A DNA stretch of 64,000 nt from Deltaproteobacteria bacterium (GTDB lineage Bacteria; Desulfobacterota; Desulfobulbia; Desulfobulbales; Desulfurivibrionaceae), in NCBI GenBank assembly GCA_021802645.1, contig JAJZRO010000001.1, forward strand, positions 1 to 64,000, given 5' to 3'. Both the position numbers and the translations under genes were made by a program. Shown here in pieces: positions 1 through 11,000 of the stretch (the stretch's first letter is position 1; each line of letters opens with the position of its first letter). Under the pieces are notes generated by a model. The model did no database searches, was not told where the DNA came from, and saw only the letters and a list, made by a program, of their open reading frames with translations.

Positions 1-658
1 TGTGCCAAGTGATGTAGCCGCGGTAGAGCAGGTAGAGGCCGCCGAGCACGATCAACAGACCAGAGGTCTCGCCGATGGAGCCGGGGCGCCAGCCCAGGAA
101 GAAGTTGGTATAGACGTTGGGCAGGGTTCCGAACTGCTGGGTAAAGGCGGCCATGCCCTGGGTCTTCAGCACCGCCAGCGGGGTGGCGGTGGAGACCGCA
201 TCGACCGTGGTGCCGAGATAGGAAAAGATGGCCAGGTGATCAAGGGGGGGCAACCAGGCCGAGGTCATGGCCACCGGGAAGGTGGCGACCAGGAAGGCCC
301 GGGCCAAGAGGGCCGGATTGAAGATGTTGTAGCCAATGCCGCCCAGGAGGTGCTTGCCGACGTAGATGGCCATCACCGCTCCGAGTACCGGCAGCAGATA
401 ATGGACCCCGGGCGGGATGACAAAGGCGAGCAATATGCCGGTGATGGCGGCGCTGCCGTCGCTGATCGTGACCTTGCGGCCCAATGCCTTCTGGCTGATG
501 GCCTCGACGGCCATACAGCTGGCCACGCTGACGGCGGTGATGATAAGGGTCCGGAGGCCGAAGAGGAAGACCGAAAAGATGAGCGATGGCACCAGACAGG
601 CTACCACGGTCCACATGATTTTCGGCACCGACTCGCTGCTCCGCACATGCGGCGACAC
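1..658 (-). CDS. rnfD: Rnf electron transport complex subunit D, 3' end outside window
   Basis: Membrane subunit of the Rnf complex, which couples ferredoxin:NAD+ oxidoreduction to ion translocation. The visible part begins with the family-typical stretch SPHVRSSESVPKIMW and then has several hydrophobic segments. A DAVSTATPLAV motif matches the S/T-x-A-T site where RnfD binds FMN covalently. The gene lies downstream of rnfC on the same strand and continues past base 1. Start choice is difficult: no ATG or TTG lies between the in-frame stop at 755-757 and the conserved region. I chose GTG at 658 because GGAAGG sits 5 nt upstream. However, the upstream frame (…GLWKVSV) looks protein-like, so a rare ATC start at 721 or 727 behind AGGGAG is possible. 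Confidence 0.85.
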   Translation of the reverse strand, partial: MSPHVRSSESVPKIMWTVVACLVPSLIFSVFLFGLRTLIITAVSVASCMAVEAISQKALGRKVTISDGSAAITGILLAFVIPPGVHYLLPVLGAVMAIYVGKHLLGGIGYNIFNPALLARAFLVATFPVAMTSAWLPPLDHLAIFSYLGTTVDAVSTATPLAVLKTQGMAAFTQQFGTLPNVYTNFFLGWRPGSIGETSGLLIVLGGLYLLYRGYITWH

Positions 659-780
659 CGAGACCTTCCACAGGCCGCTGCGGGCAACACTGGTCTGGGT
701 TTCTGACTCTGGCGGTTTGATGGCGATTCTCCCTACATTAAATAAACTTGGCGGTTATTCCTGGGCGGCGGGCACGAGGC

Positions 781-2100
781 TCAGCGTTTGGCCTTCATCT
801 TGGCCAGTCGGATGAACTGGACCAGCGGCCGCTTGGCCGGGCAGACAAAGGCGCAGCAGCCGCACTCGAAACATTCGAACACCCCGAAGCGCCCGGTTTC
901 CTCGGCGCGACCCGCCTCGACGTGGATGGCGATCTCCTTGGGCTCGAGCCCCATGGGGCAGGCCTTGAGGCACCAGCCACAACGGATGCACTGGGAATGC
1001 GGGCTGGCATCGATCTCGTCCTCGGCCAGAAAGAGCACCGACGAGGTGGTCTTGGTCACCGGAATGTCGAGGGTGGAGATGGCAAACCCCATCATCGGCC
1101 CGCCCATAACCACCTTGGCGAGCTGGGGGGTGACGCCGCCCAGATAGGCAACGATGTCGCTCACCCTGGTGCCGACCTTGACCAGCAGGTTGGCCGGCCG
1201 CCTGATCCCCTTGCCGGAGATGGTCATCACCTTCTCGTAGAGGGGCTTGCCAAGCGCCACCGCATCGCGGATCGCCCGGGCGGTGCTCACATTGTGCACC
1301 ACCACCCCCACGGCGCTGGGCAGGGCAAAGCCCGGCACCTTGCGACCGGTGATCGACTGGATGAGCTGCTTTTCCGAACCCTGCGGGTACTTGACCTGGA
1401 GCGGCCGGACCGTGATCTGCGCGGAGGGGGTCGAGGCCGCCGCCGCGGCCTTGCTCATGGCGGCAATGGCATCCGGCTTGTTGTTCTCGATGCCGATGTG
1501 GCAGGCAGAGATACCGAGAATCTTCAGGATGATCTTGGCGCCCTCGACGATCTCGGCGCTTTTTTCCAGCATCTGCCGGTGATCGGCGGTAATGTACGGC
1601 TCGCATTCGGCGCCGTTTAAGATCAGGGTATCGATGGGGTTGTTGGGCGGCGGGCTCAACTTCACGTGGCTCGGAAAACCGGCGCCGCCGATGCCGATGA
1701 TGCCGGCGTCCTGTACCTTCTTGAGCAGGTCCTCGCGGGAGAGCTGCTGCCAGTCGGTGGCCGCATATTGCAACGGCTCGGCCTCGCGGTTGGTCTTGAT
1801 GGTGATGGAGGGCGCGCTTACCCGCATGGGATGGGCAGACATGCCGATGGCGGTCACCGTGCCGGCAACCGGCGCATGGAGCGGGACGCCGAGCCCCTTG
1901 GTCACCGTGCCGATCACCTGCCCCTCCTGCACCGTCTCCTTCACCGCCACCGTGGGTGTGCAGGGGGCGCCAATGTGCTGGCCGAGGATCAGCTCCAGTT
2001 CATCCGGCACGGGCATCGTTTCGATGGCAAGCGCTGCGGTCAGATCCTTGGCTTCGGGGGGGTGGACACCACCCTTGGGGAATGTCAGTAAAGGTGCCAT
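781..2100 (-). CDS. rnfC: Rnf electron transport complex subunit C
   Basis: Peripheral iron-sulfur/flavin subunit that accepts electrons in the Rnf complex (439 aa). The N-terminus has the family motif FPKGGVHPPEAK. A central NADH-binding/SLBB-type region follows (VKLSPPPNNPIDTLILNGAE, GGPMMGFAI). Two 4Fe-4S motifs lie near the C-terminus: CIRCGWCLKACP and CFECGCCAFVCPAK. It is the first visible gene of a leftward rnf operon and is followed by rnfD. No convincing Shine-Dalgarno sequence precedes the ATG. The cytochrome gene often found upstream of rnfC in related sulfate reducers is absent here, because the next gene is divergent. Confidence 0.95.
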   Translation of the reverse strand: MAPLLTFPKGGVHPPEAKDLTAALAIETMPVPDELELILGQHIGAPCTPTVAVKETVQEGQVIGTVTKGLGVPLHAPVAGTVTAIGMSAHPMRVSAPSITIKTNREAEPLQYAATDWQQLSREDLLKKVQDAGIIGIGGAGFPSHVKLSPPPNNPIDTLILNGAECEPYITADHRQMLEKSAEIVEGAKIILKILGISACHIGIENNKPDAIAAMSKAAAAASTPSAQITVRPLQVKYPQGSEKQLIQSITGRKVPGFALPSAVGVVVHNVSTARAIRDAVALGKPLYEKVMTISGKGIRRPANLLVKVGTRVSDIVAYLGGVTPQLAKVVMGGPMMGFAISTLDIPVTKTTSSVLFLAEDEIDASPHSQCIRCGWCLKACPMGLEPKEIAIHVEAGRAEETGRFGVFECFECGCCAFVCPAKRPLVQFIRLAKMKAKR

Positions 2101-2523
2101 ATGATTTGATGCGTGCGGGTTGACCTGGCGGGTTCCCGTATCCGAAACCCCCAGGCGTCGCCTATCTTAAATCGAGATCGACTCGCACCGACGCCCTTCA
2201 GGCGCCAGCTTGAAAAGTTTTTCCACTACCCCGTTTACCCCCCTTTGTCAAGGGCAAAACATGGGCGGCTCCAGAGGGAGAAAAACCACCAACAAACGCC
2301 AGGCAACCAGCACGGTTTGCCCCTTGACAGCGGCTGGGGCCAGGTGTATTTTGCAGTGCTGCGGTTTCGTCCGGCAGGGCAAAACCCGGCGTTTTTCCGA
2401 GATGATTTACCGCTCCGGAAGTCACAGCGAGCACCGCCGCCCTTCGGCTTGGCCGGAGGGCGGCGCGTTGCCTTCCCTGCACATATTCCGAAGCCAACAT
2501 ACCTTATCTAGAAGGAGCAACAC
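2101..2523. other. Divergent intergenic region between rnfC and glutamate synthase genes
   Basis: 423 bases without a gene I believe in. It must hold the promoters of the leftward rnf operon and the rightward glutamate synthase operon. The rightward promoter is annotated separately. For rnf, the minus strand has TTGACA at 2246-2251 with a 17-bp spacer, but the matching -10 (TAGTGG, 2223-2228) is poor. Open frames here have arginine- and proline-rich, low-complexity translations typical of non-coding GC-rich DNA. Confidence 0.6.
2324..2352 (+). promoter_or_regulatory. Sigma-70-type promoter of glutamate synthase operon
   Basis: TTGACA at 2324-2329, a 17-bp spacer and TATTTT at 2347-2352. The predicted start near 2359 gives a leader of about 165 nt before the ATG at 2524, which has a good Shine-Dalgarno sequence (AAGGAG at 2512-2519). 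Confidence 0.5.
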
Positions 2524-3666
2524 ATGTGCCGGTTAGCGTTGAAGACCGCCAGCAAGCCTTTCTCCCCCTTCTCGGTGCTTACGGCCATGGAGGCCATGCA
2601 GGAGGGGTATGACGGCAGCGGCCTGGGCCTCCTGCTGCGGGGACTCCAGTTCGCGGACTACAAGTATGATGCCAAGGACCCGATCCTCTCGGGCATCGCC
2701 CACAGCGAGGCCGCGCTGGCCAGGCTGGACCAGATCATGGACAAGGCAGGGTTCACCCTCAAGTACGACCACGAGTTCGACGTCAAAAAGGAAATGATCG
2801 AGGCCAAGGACCGCTTCAAGTACGTCCTCCGCATCTACAAAATGCCGACCGCCTGGACGAAGCTCGCGGCGGCGGAGAAGGAGCATCGGCTCATGCTGAC
2901 CCGCTTGGCCCTGCGCCAGGACGGCGAGGCCCACGACGACGACCTCACCGCCTTCTCCCTATGGCCGGATGTCGCCATGATCAAGGAGGTGGGCTGGCCG
3001 CTGGGGGTAGGCGAGGCGCTGGGGCTCGACTCCGGCCGCATCAAGGCCCGGGTCTGCATGGCCCAAGGCCGGCAGAACACCAACTACGGCATCAACCTCT
3101 ACGCCTGCCATCCTTTCTTTATCCAGGGCATTGCCACCATGACCAACGGCGAGAATACCGCCTTTGTGCCGATCAAGGACTGGCTGACCGGCCGCGGCTT
3201 CCCCGGTTATATCGGCTACCAGTCCGACTCCGAGGTCTTCGCCCACATCCTGCACTATGTCACCAAGCAGCTCAAGCTGCCGCTTGAGACCTACAAGCAC
3301 GTCATTACCCCGCTCAAGAACGAGGAGCTGGCCAACCACCCGCAGGGCGATTTCCTCCGCGGGCTGCGCGACGCCTGCCGCCGCCTCATCATCGACGGCC
3401 CCAACGCGGTGATCGGCACCCTGCCCGACGAGACCTGCCTCCTGGTCATGGACGCCAAGAAAATGCGGCCCGCCACCGTAGGCGGCAAGCCGGGCGAGTG
3501 GGCGATCGCCTCGGAGATGTGCGGCGTCGATGCCATGATCCCGGATCGCGACCGCTCCCTCGATTTCCAGCCCATGCGTGAACACACGGTCATTATTCCG
3601 CCAGCCAGACAGGAGTTACAGATATGGTCTCAGTTCAATCGATTGCCAATACCCCAAGCAGCCTAA
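2524..3666 (+). CDS. Glutamate synthase, class II glutamine amidotransferase subunit
   Basis: Glutaminase part of a split, archaeal-type glutamate synthase; it would release ammonia from glutamine for transfer to 2-oxoglutarate (380 aa). The start Met-Cys exposes the Cys2 nucleophile typical of Ntn class II amidotransferases after Met removal. Internal motifs such as YDGSGLGLL and NTNYGINLYACHPFF fit the fold. It is preceded by AGAAGGAG. The next gene, the FMN subunit, starts inside its last 43 bases, so the two are translationally coupled. Canonical bacterial GltB carries this domain in one large chain with the FMN and GXGXG domains. Here the three parts are separate genes in order. Confidence 0.88.
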   Translation: MCRLALKTASKPFSPFSVLTAMEAMQEGYDGSGLGLLLRGLQFADYKYDAKDPILSGIAHSEAALARLDQIMDKAGFTLKYDHEFDVKKEMIEAKDRFKYVLRIYKMPTAWTKLAAAEKEHRLMLTRLALRQDGEAHDDDLTAFSLWPDVAMIKEVGWPLGVGEALGLDSGRIKARVCMAQGRQNTNYGINLYACHPFFIQGIATMTNGENTAFVPIKDWLTGRGFPGYIGYQSDSEVFAHILHYVTKQLKLPLETYKHVITPLKNEELANHPQGDFLRGLRDACRRLIIDGPNAVIGTLPDETCLLVMDAKKMRPATVGGKPGEWAIASEMCGVDAMIPDRDRSLDFQPMREHTVIIPPARQELQIWSQFNRLPIPQAA

Positions 3667-5264
3667 CCCCCAACGATCTGCCCTGGATCATCGACCACAA
3701 CGAGGAGCGCTGCACCCTGTGCGGCCGCTGCGCGGCGGTCTGTCCGGTGGGCACCCTGAAGCTCACCTACATGCGCAAGCGCATGCCCAAGCTGGTGCTT
3801 GCCTCCAGCGAGCGGGGCAGCTCGTACAAGACCTTTGTCGGCATCCGCCAGTCCACTGAGATCAGCAAACGCTGTATCGGTTGCGGCACCTGCTCCATGG
3901 TCTGTCCCAACGAGGCGATCCGCCCCCTGCCCAATCAGGCCCGCGACCGCTTCCGCTTCCTCAACACCCAGCAGGGCGAGCCGGTCAAGCGTGGCGGTCG
4001 CCGTAACGAGCCAGGGCCGAACCTCCTCGACCGCATCATCTTCGACCGCATCTCCATGCTCACCGACCCGGCGCTGGACGCCGGCCGGCACGAATTTTCC
4101 TGCAACACCCTGCTTGGCCGCGTCTTGCCGCCGGAAGAATATGTGCGGCGCAAGATGGCCGGCGAATGGATTCCGCCGGTGCGGGAGATCTTCCCCTTTG
4201 TCATCGGCTCCATGTCCTTTGGCGCCTTGTCCCCGAACATGTGGCTGGGCCTGCTGCAAGGCGTGGCGTATTGCAACGAGGTTTTGGGCATCCCGGTGGT
4301 GATGGCCACCGGCGAGGGCGGCTGCCCGCCCTGGGTGCTGCGGAGCCCCTTCCTCAAATACATCATCCTGCAGATCGCCTCCGGTTACTTCGGCTGGGAC
4401 GAGATCATCCGCGCCATCCCCGAGATGCAGTGCGACCCGGCCGCCATCGAGATCAAGTACGGCCAGGGCGCCAAGCCTGGCGACGGCGGCTTGCTCATGT
4501 GGTTCAAGGTTTCGAAGATCATCGCCCGCCTGCGCGGCGTGCCCGAGGGCGTTGACCTGCCCAGCCCGCCGGTGCATCAGACCCTCTATTCCATCGAGGA
4601 GTCGGTGATGAAGATGATCCAGACCATGTCCATGGCCTGGAACTTCCGGGTGCCGGTCTATCCGAAGATCTCCGGCTCCACCTCGGCCAAAGCGGTGTTG
4701 AACAACCTGGTGCGCAATCCCTATGCCGGCGCGCTCCTGATCGACGGCATCGACGGCGGCACCGGCGCGGCGTACCACATCAGCATGGATGCCACCGGCC
4801 ACCCCATCGCCAGCAACGTGCGCGAGTGCTACCTCGATCTCTGCGCCCAGGGCAAGCAGAACGAGATTCCGATCTTTGCCGCCGGCGGCGTGGGCAAAAA
4901 CGGCAACGTCACCCGCAACGGCATGGCCCTCATCATGCTGGGTGCCTCCGGCGTCCACATGGGCAAATACATGATGCAGGCCGCGGCCGGCTGCCTCGGC
5001 AGCGAGGCGGATCGTTGCAACGTCTGCAACATCGGCCTCTGCCCCAAGGGCATCACCAGCCAGAATCCCAAACTCTATCGTCGTCTCGACCCGGATTTGG
5101 TCGCCCAACGCGTGGTGGACACCTTCATGGCCATCCGCACCGAGGTCAAGAAGATCATGGCCCCGCTGGGCCGCTCCCAGAGCCTGCCCATCGGCATGTC
5201 CGACGCCCTGGGCATCGACGACAAGGCTGTGGCCGAACGCTTAAATATCAGATACGTCTGTTGA
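3624..5264 (+). CDS. Glutamate synthase FMN/iron-sulfur central subunit
   Basis: Synthase subunit (546 aa) that binds FMN and condenses ammonia with 2-oxoglutarate. An N-terminal two-cluster ferredoxin domain has cysteines at 30, 33, 36, 40 and at 84, 87, 90, 94. The FMN-barrel domain follows, with [21 protein letters not shown] and [16 protein letters not shown] cysteine triplet, C465/C468/C473 ([10 protein letters not shown]), matches the 3Fe-4S site of glutamate synthases. The start ATG has GGAG upstream and lies within the preceding gene. The ferredoxin module distinguishes this archaeal/anaerobe type from E. coli GltB and suggests electrons arrive through iron-sulfur clusters. Confidence 0.93.
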   Translation: MVSVQSIANTPSSLTPNDLPWIIDHNEERCTLCGRCAAVCPVGTLKLTYMRKRMPKLVLASSERGSSYKTFVGIRQSTEISKRCIGCGTCSMVCPNEAIRPLPNQARDRFRFLNTQQGEPVKRGGRRNEPGPNLLDRIIFDRISMLTDPALDAGRHEFSCNTLLGRVLPPEEYVRRKMAGEWIPPVREIFPFVIGSMSFGALSPNMWLGLLQGVAYCNEVLGIPVVMATGEGGCPPWVLRSPFLKYIILQIASGYFGWDEIIRAIPEMQCDPAAIEIKYGQGAKPGDGGLLMWFKVSKIIARLRGVPEGVDLPSPPVHQTLYSIEESVMKMIQTMSMAWNFRVPVYPKISGSTSAKAVLNNLVRNPYAGALLIDGIDGGTGAAYHISMDATGHPIASNVRECYLDLCAQGKQNEIPIFAAGGVGKNGNVTRNGMALIMLGASGVHMGKYMMQAAAGCLGSEADRCNVCNIGLCPKGITSQNPKLYRRLDPDLVAQRVVDTFMAIRTEVKKIMAPLGRSQSLPIGMSDALGIDDKAVAERLNIRYVC

Positions 5265-5277
5265 GAAGGAGCACGCC

Positions 5278-7611
5278 GTGAGCAAAGCAAACGTGGTCAA
5301 AGGGCTCGACAAAGAGGGCCAGCGCATCAGCTCCAAGAACTTCGAGGAGCTGGTCCAGAAGGCCTTTGCCAAGTCCCGCAAACTGAAACTGGAAACCTAC
5401 GGCCAGCACAACGTGGGCGGCCGTTTGAACGGTGCCGGCAAGCCGGTGGAGATCGAGATCGACGGCCCCTGCGGCCAGCGCCTGGGCTGCATGGGCCTGC
5501 CCGGCACCACCATCACCTGCAACGGCCCGGCCTCCGATGACGTGGGCTACCTCAACATCGGCGCCGAGATCACCGTCAAGGGCGACGCCACCAACGGCGT
5601 CTGCAACGCCACCGCCGAGGGCAAGGTCTACATCGGCGGCTCCATCGGCGCCCGCGGGCTCACCATGACCAAGTGGAACCCCGAACACAAGCGGCCGGAG
5701 CTGTGGGTCTTGGGCTCGGTGGGCGACACTTTTGCCGAATTCAACTGCGGCGGCATCGCCGTGGTCTGCGGCATCGAGCCGAAGAACCCGCAGAATGTCC
5801 TGGGCTATCGCCCCTGCGTCGGCATGGTTGGCGGCTGGGTTTACTACCGCGGCAAGACCGACGGCTCCTATGCCAAGAACTCGGTCAAGGCGGTGCTGCC
5901 CGACGACGAGCAGTGGGCCTGGCTCATGGAGCGGCTGCCCAACTTCCTCAGGAAGATCGGCCGTCCCCGGCTGCTCAAGAAGCTCTCCAAGCGCGACGAG
6001 TGGATGATGCTCATGGCGATTCCGCCGCAGGACCGGGCTTTGATGTTCTCCGGCCCCATGCCCATGGCGGAATTCAAGCAGAAGATCTGGAACCGCGGCT
6101 TCGGCGGCGGCGACCCGATCCGCGATCTGGCCCCGGGACTTGACCGCAGCCCGATCGGCATGATCGTTTCCGGCGATCTCCGCCGGCGCAAGCCTTTCTG
6201 GGCCAATCGCGACAAGGCCGCGCCCTGCGCCTTCTACTGCCCGGTGCACATCCCCACCATCGACCGGCTGAAACTCATGCGGGAGGGTAAGGAGCAAGAG
6301 GCCTACGCCATGCTCATGGAATATACGCCGCTGCCCGCCTCGATCTGCGGCCACATCTGCCCCAATCTCTGCATGCAGAACTGCTCCCGCCAGGTGGTGG
6401 ACGAGAAAATCGATGTGCAGATGCTGGGCCGCGCCGCCCGCGATGCCGCGGCACCCAAACCTGCCAAATCGCTGGGCAAGAAGGTCGCCATCATCGGCGG
6501 CGGCCCGGCCGGCATGAACGCCGCCTGGCAGCTTGCCAAGGCCGGCGTCGAGGCGCACATCTTCGAGCGCGACCAGCAGCTGGGCGGCAAGCTCGCCCAG
6601 GTTATCCCCTGGGAACGTCTGCCCAAGGCAATCTGGGACAAAGAGATCAGCCGCTTCCTCGCCATGCCCGGCATCAAGGTGAACCTTGGCGTCGCCATGA
6701 CCAAGGAGAAATTCGCCGAACTCAAGAAGGGATACGACCACGTGATCGTGGCGGTGGGCACCCACCAGCCGCGCACCATCCCCTTCCCCGGCCATGAGCG
6801 GGTCTTGCCGGCGCTGGACTTCCTCAAGGGGGCCAAGAGCAGCAAGCCGCCCAAGATCGGCAAGCAGGTGGTGATCATCGGCGCGGGCAACGTGGGCTGC
6901 GACGTGGCCTGCGAGGCATACCGCCTGGGTGCCGAGCAGGTGACCCTGGTCGACATCCAGAAGCCGCTCGCCTTCGGCAAGGAAAAGGCGGCGGCCGAGG
7001 CCTTGGGCGCCAAGTTCCAGTGGCCGGTGCAGACCAAGGAAGTCACCGCCGAGGGGCTCGTCGATGCGGCGGGCCAGCTCATCCCGGCCCAAACCGTGAT
7101 CATCTCCATCGGCGACGTGCCGGCGTTGAAGTTCCTGCCGGACACGGTGGAGGTGGTAACGGTCGGCGGCGCCGCCTGGGTCAAGTGCGATGCCACCGGC
7201 CGCACCAGCGACCCGAAGGTTTCGGCCATCGGCGACGTGGAGCGGCCGGGCCTGGCCACCAATGCCTTGGGCGCCGGCAAAAACGCGGCCGAGGCCCTGA
7301 TCGCCGCCTTCAAGGGCGAGGAGTACAAGCCCTTCAGCAAGACAGTGGTCGCCCAGTGCGACCTCACCCACGCCCACTACGAACCCCAGCGGCCTGGGGC
7401 CACCGCGGCCGAGGAGGCGGAACGCTGCATGAGCTGCGGCACCTGCCGCGACTGCCACCTCTGTGAGACCATCTGCCCCACCCAGGCGATCAGCCGCGAA
7501 ACCCTGCCCGACGGCACCTACCGCTACGTCTCCGACGACGACAAGTGCATCGCCTGCGGCTTCTGCGCCGATACCTGCCCCTGCGGCATCTGGATGATGC
7601 GGCCCTTCTGA
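5278..7611 (+). CDS. Glutamate synthase GXGXG domain fused to GltD-like NAD(P)H oxidoreductase
   Basis: A 777-residue fusion. The first ~260 residues form the GXGXG beta-helix domain (many G-x-x-G repeats, e.g. [30 protein letters not shown]), the third part of split glutamate synthase. The rest is a GltD-like oxidoreductase: Cys motifs CAFYCPVH and [14 protein letters not shown], an FAD site [14 protein letters not shown], and an NAD(P) site [14 protein letters not shown] terminal two-cluster ferredoxin follows ([33 protein letters not shown]). It starts with GTG behind AGAAGGAG, 13 bases after the FMN subunit, and a terminator follows. The three genes together supply a complete glutamate synthase. 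Confidence 0.93.
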   Translation: MSKANVVKGLDKEGQRISSKNFEELVQKAFAKSRKLKLETYGQHNVGGRLNGAGKPVEIEIDGPCGQRLGCMGLPGTTITCNGPASDDVGYLNIGAEITVKGDATNGVCNATAEGKVYIGGSIGARGLTMTKWNPEHKRPELWVLGSVGDTFAEFNCGGIAVVCGIEPKNPQNVLGYRPCVGMVGGWVYYRGKTDGSYAKNSVKAVLPDDEQWAWLMERLPNFLRKIGRPRLLKKLSKRDEWMMLMAIPPQDRALMFSGPMPMAEFKQKIWNRGFGGGDPIRDLAPGLDRSPIGMIVSGDLRRRKPFWANRDKAAPCAFYCPVHIPTIDRLKLMREGKEQEAYAMLMEYTPLPASICGHICPNLCMQNCSRQVVDEKIDVQMLGRAARDAAAPKPAKSLGKKVAIIGGGPAGMNAAWQLAKAGVEAHIFERDQQLGGKLAQVIPWERLPKAIWDKEISRFLAMPGIKVNLGVAMTKEKFAELKKGYDHVIVAVGTHQPRTIPFPGHERVLPALDFLKGAKSSKPPKIGKQVVIIGAGNVGCDVACEAYRLGAEQVTLVDIQKPLAFGKEKAAAEALGAKFQWPVQTKEVTAEGLVDAAGQLIPAQTVIISIGDVPALKFLPDTVEVVTVGGAAWVKCDATGRTSDPKVSAIGDVERPGLATNALGAGKNAAEALIAAFKGEEYKPFSKTVVAQCDLTHAHYEPQRPGATAAEEAERCMSCGTCRDCHLCETICPTQAISRETLPDGTYRYVSDDDKCIACGFCADTCPCGIWMMRPF

Positions 7612-7643
7612 GCGGGCTGTCGGCGTCTCTGAGACTAGACCAT

Positions 7644-7681
7644 AAAAAAAGGCAGGTTCGAAACCGAACCTGCCTTTTTTT
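7644..7681. terminator. Strong, likely bidirectional terminator
   Basis: Perfect 10-bp stem (GGCAGGTTCG at 7651-7660 with its complement at 7665-7674), AAAC loop, seven A on the left and seven T on the right. It closes the glutamate synthase operon and could also end leftward transcription of the small gene at 7702-7947. Confidence 0.93.
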
Positions 7682-7701
7682 ATTCCCTTGCCAACCGGCG
7701 T

Positions 7702-7947
7702 CTATTCGCTGTGAAAAAAGTCTGCATCTGGCGCAACGGCAGGACGTTCCCCCCCTTTTTCAAAGATTTCGAGCAGGGTCAGGCTGATGTCGTCGCGGGC
7801 GTGTTCACGGTAAAACTGCCGCACCGCCATGGGGATATTCTCCGCCGCTATCACCACCTGCTCCGCCGGTTCGGGACTCAGCCAGCGCAGATCCAAATTT
7901 TTGGCGTCATGCCGCTTGAACCGCACCACGAATTGTCGCTGCACCAT
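7702..7947 (-). CDS. Small conserved-looking hypothetical protein
   Basis: 81-residue protein beginning MVQRQFVVRFKRHDAKNLD and ending in acidic and aromatic residues. I recognise no domain. I chose the ATG at 7947 because GGGGAGGGAG lies just upstream; a longer frame starting at 8010 would add basic residues that look non-coding. No signal peptide or membrane segment is visible. It lies 119 bases downstream of the large regulator gene on the same strand and could be co-transcribed, ending at the shared terminator. Function unknown. Confidence 0.55.
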   Translation of the reverse strand: MVQRQFVVRFKRHDAKNLDLRWLSPEPAEQVVIAAENIPMAVRQFYREHARDDISLTLLEIFEKGGERPAVAPDADFFHSE

Positions 7948-8066
7948 CGCTCCCTCCCCCGACGAAAACGTCCAGAGGCGTTTGCTCTTTCTCCTCGCCT
8001 CCAACCCCATCCCGTGCTTCCATGATGCCCATTCTAGCGACCGCTTCTCACAAAAATCTCACACCG

Positions 8067-11000
8067 CTATCGTTTTGCTTTTGCCGCCGGGAAGCCCTTC
8101 CGGCCACCGACTGAACGCGCCTCGCTCTCGCGGATTGCCGCCAGGGACTCCGCGATCTCCGCTTCGGTATATTCCTCCTTACGCAGGCCCTCGGCAAAGT
8201 GCTGGAGCAGTTCCTGCGCCTGACGAGCCTCCTTGGCCCTGAGATAGGCGCGATAGAGGTGCTGCACCAGGGTCTCGTTGGTCGGATCATGCTGCAGGGC
8301 CTGACGGAGAACCGCAATTGCCTCCCCATTGCGGCCCATTTCGCCGAGTTTACCGCTCCACTGGGCGGCGGTTTCGACCGCGGTCTGAGCCAGGGTCGCG
8401 CAGTATTCCGCCACCTGATCATTCTCGGCAAAGGTCTCGACGTCGCACCGCTGCCACAGGGCCAAGGCTTTCTCAAAGGCCACGCCCGCCTGCCACCACT
8501 GGTGCGATCGCGCCCTCTCCCGCCCATCTTTGGCGGCCTGCAAAAACTCCTGGGCATCAACCCAGCATTCTTCCAGGCTCAGGATGCCTTTCTTGAGCAC
8601 CAGGGAGCGCCGCACCTCCTCCTCGCCCAGCATCTCGCCCATGCTTTTGCGCAGCCGTGAAAGGGCGGAGTCGAACTTGGAGCGCGCCTTTTCCGCCGTA
8701 CTCTCCGGCCACATCGCCACCTGCACCTGCTCCTGGCGGAGTTGATGATTCGGCGCGCAAACCAACATGGTGAGAAGCTGCCGCTGTCCGGGGGTGAAAT
8801 CCTGGGTCTGCATGACGCGGTCGCCGCAACTCAAGACAAAGCCGCCCAGGATACGGATGCGCAACAGGGAGAAGGCCTCCCCTTCGTCGGTAATCCCAAG
8901 CCCGAGCCGCTGCCGCGCCAGCAGCCGGGCGTAGTCCCGTTCCACCCCTTGGGCCACCGCCATCGCCAGCAGTTCCTGCATGTTTTCGGGGTACCAGCCA
9001 TGCACATGGACATAGCCATACTGCCGCATGATCGCCAGTCCTTCGGCCAACCCCTTCACCGCTTTTTTCGGCCGGTTGGCCCGCAGCTGGAGAAAGGCGC
9101 CAAAGAGCAAGGCGCAGGCCCGGAAATACTCGACCCCGATTGTTTCGACTCCCTGGATGGTCCGGACCAGATAGGTCTCCGCCTGCTCGGCCATGCCGAG
9201 ATGCGCATAGATAATGCCGCTCATCAAATCGTTGAGCACCAGATAATAGGGCCCGCCGACCTCGGCCCGCAACCGCCGCGACTCCTCCAAGGCATCGATG
9301 GCCTCGCCCTTGCGTTGCCGGATGGCATAAATACAGGCCAGGATGTGCAGAAACTGGCTGCGCAGGTGCGGCGTCTCCCCGTAAAAGCCCGAGCGCAGCC
9401 CCTGCTGGATGAATTTTTCCGCCTGGTCGAGATCGCCGCGGGCCATGGCCACCTCGGCGTTCCAGATCATGAGCAGGGGCTGGGTGATGGCCCCGGGAAT
9501 GAATCGTCCTTCCGGCGCTGCACAGGATTCCCGCTCCAGCCGGGCAAAGGCATCGAACTCGCCGGTCTTGACCAGGAGATCGAGGAGCAGGGTCCGCAAG
9601 CCCGCCCGACTCACCACATCGACCCGCGGGCTGTAAATCAGGCCGTAGGCCTGTTCCGCCACGGCCTGGGAGTCGGCGTAGTGGCCCTGGAGCAGGTACT
9701 CGAAACCCTGGATGATGCGGATGCGACCGACAAAGTTGTCGAGATCGTGCCGCTGGGCCAGTTCCAGGGCTTGGGCCGAATAATGGTTGGCCTTGGCCAT
9801 GTCCATCTCGAAGAAGCAGCACCCGGAGGCCAGATCGTGGGCAACGAGGATTTTGGTAAAGGTGTCGAGCTTCTCCGCATGGCGCTCGAACAACTCCTCG
9901 GCGCGCCGCAGGTGGACGATCCCTTTGTTGTAGGAACCGTCGTAGGCCATATGGAAATTGATGATCTCCGCGATGGCCAGCAACTCGCCGACCAGGTCCT
10001 CCTCCTTGATGAAGTTGATCCGGGCGGTTTCGAAATAGGGCAGCGAGGTCTGCGGCTCGGCCAGTTCGGTGACCACGCCGTAAAAATAGGAGAACCAACC
10101 GCTCTTTTTGATAACCTCCGCCGGAATTCCTTGCAGGACGCTGTAGAGCGTGGCCAGGCGATTCATGGCCATCAACGCCATACCTTCCTGCTCCAGAACC
10201 TGCTCGAGGCCGTCGTAATCCTTGGCCCGCAGATAATAGAGCACTGCCTTCTGCGGCCGTTTGTGTTCCATCCAGAAGGCGGCGGCCTGATGGAGAATGG
10301 CATCGATGATCGCGGGGTCCAGCTCGGCCTGCGCCCGCTCCTGGAGAAATTCCTGGAAGAGATGATGCAGGCTGAAGAGGGTGCTTTCCTCGTTCAGGCC
10401 GCGGACAAAGTAATTCTGCTCCATCAGCTTTTCGAGCTGCCCTCCGATGCCGGGCATGGCGGTAATCTCCTGGGCCAGGGCCACGGGAATCTCGTCGAGC
10501 AGCGAAAGCTTCAGGAGTGGCAGACGCAACGCCTCGGGCAGGTGGAGAAAGATCTCCTCCTTGAAATAGGCCGGAATCTCCCCCTGATGAATCGAGGGGC
10601 CGACATCGGTCAAACGGTCCATGCCGTTACCCCGCTCCAGCGCGTGGCTGGCCAGGATGATGCCCATGACCCAACCATCGGTGGCATGCTGCAACGCCCG
10701 CACCGTGCTGGCCGGCACCGGTTCTTCCACCGAACTGCGCAGGAAGAGAGCGACCTCATCCTCCGAGAGGGCGAGGTCGTGGTTGGTGAGCTGGAGGGCG
10801 TCCCGGTTGAACTTGACGATCCGGGTCTGGAGCGGCACGGTCCAGCGCGAAATCAGGATGAAGCGGAGATGGGGCGGCGAGGTTTCGATCACATAATCGA
10901 CCACCGCCAGGCTCTGGGCAAAGCCATCCAGCAGATGGAAGTCGTCGAAGACGATAAAAAAATCACCGACGAGAAAGCGATCCAGATCGGCCAGCAGGAG

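Noticed and set aside
2113-2511. Open frames on both strands in the rnfC/glutamate synthase gap
   Set aside because: No ribosome sites, Arg/Pro-rich translations, and they overlap the promoter at 2324-2352.
5248-7458. Long antisense open frame across the glutamate synthase fusion gene (over 700 codons)
   Set aside because: It mirrors a gene with clear motifs; its translation is a Gly/Ala/His/Leu/Asp-rich low-complexity sequence typical of the opposite strand of GC-rich codon usage.
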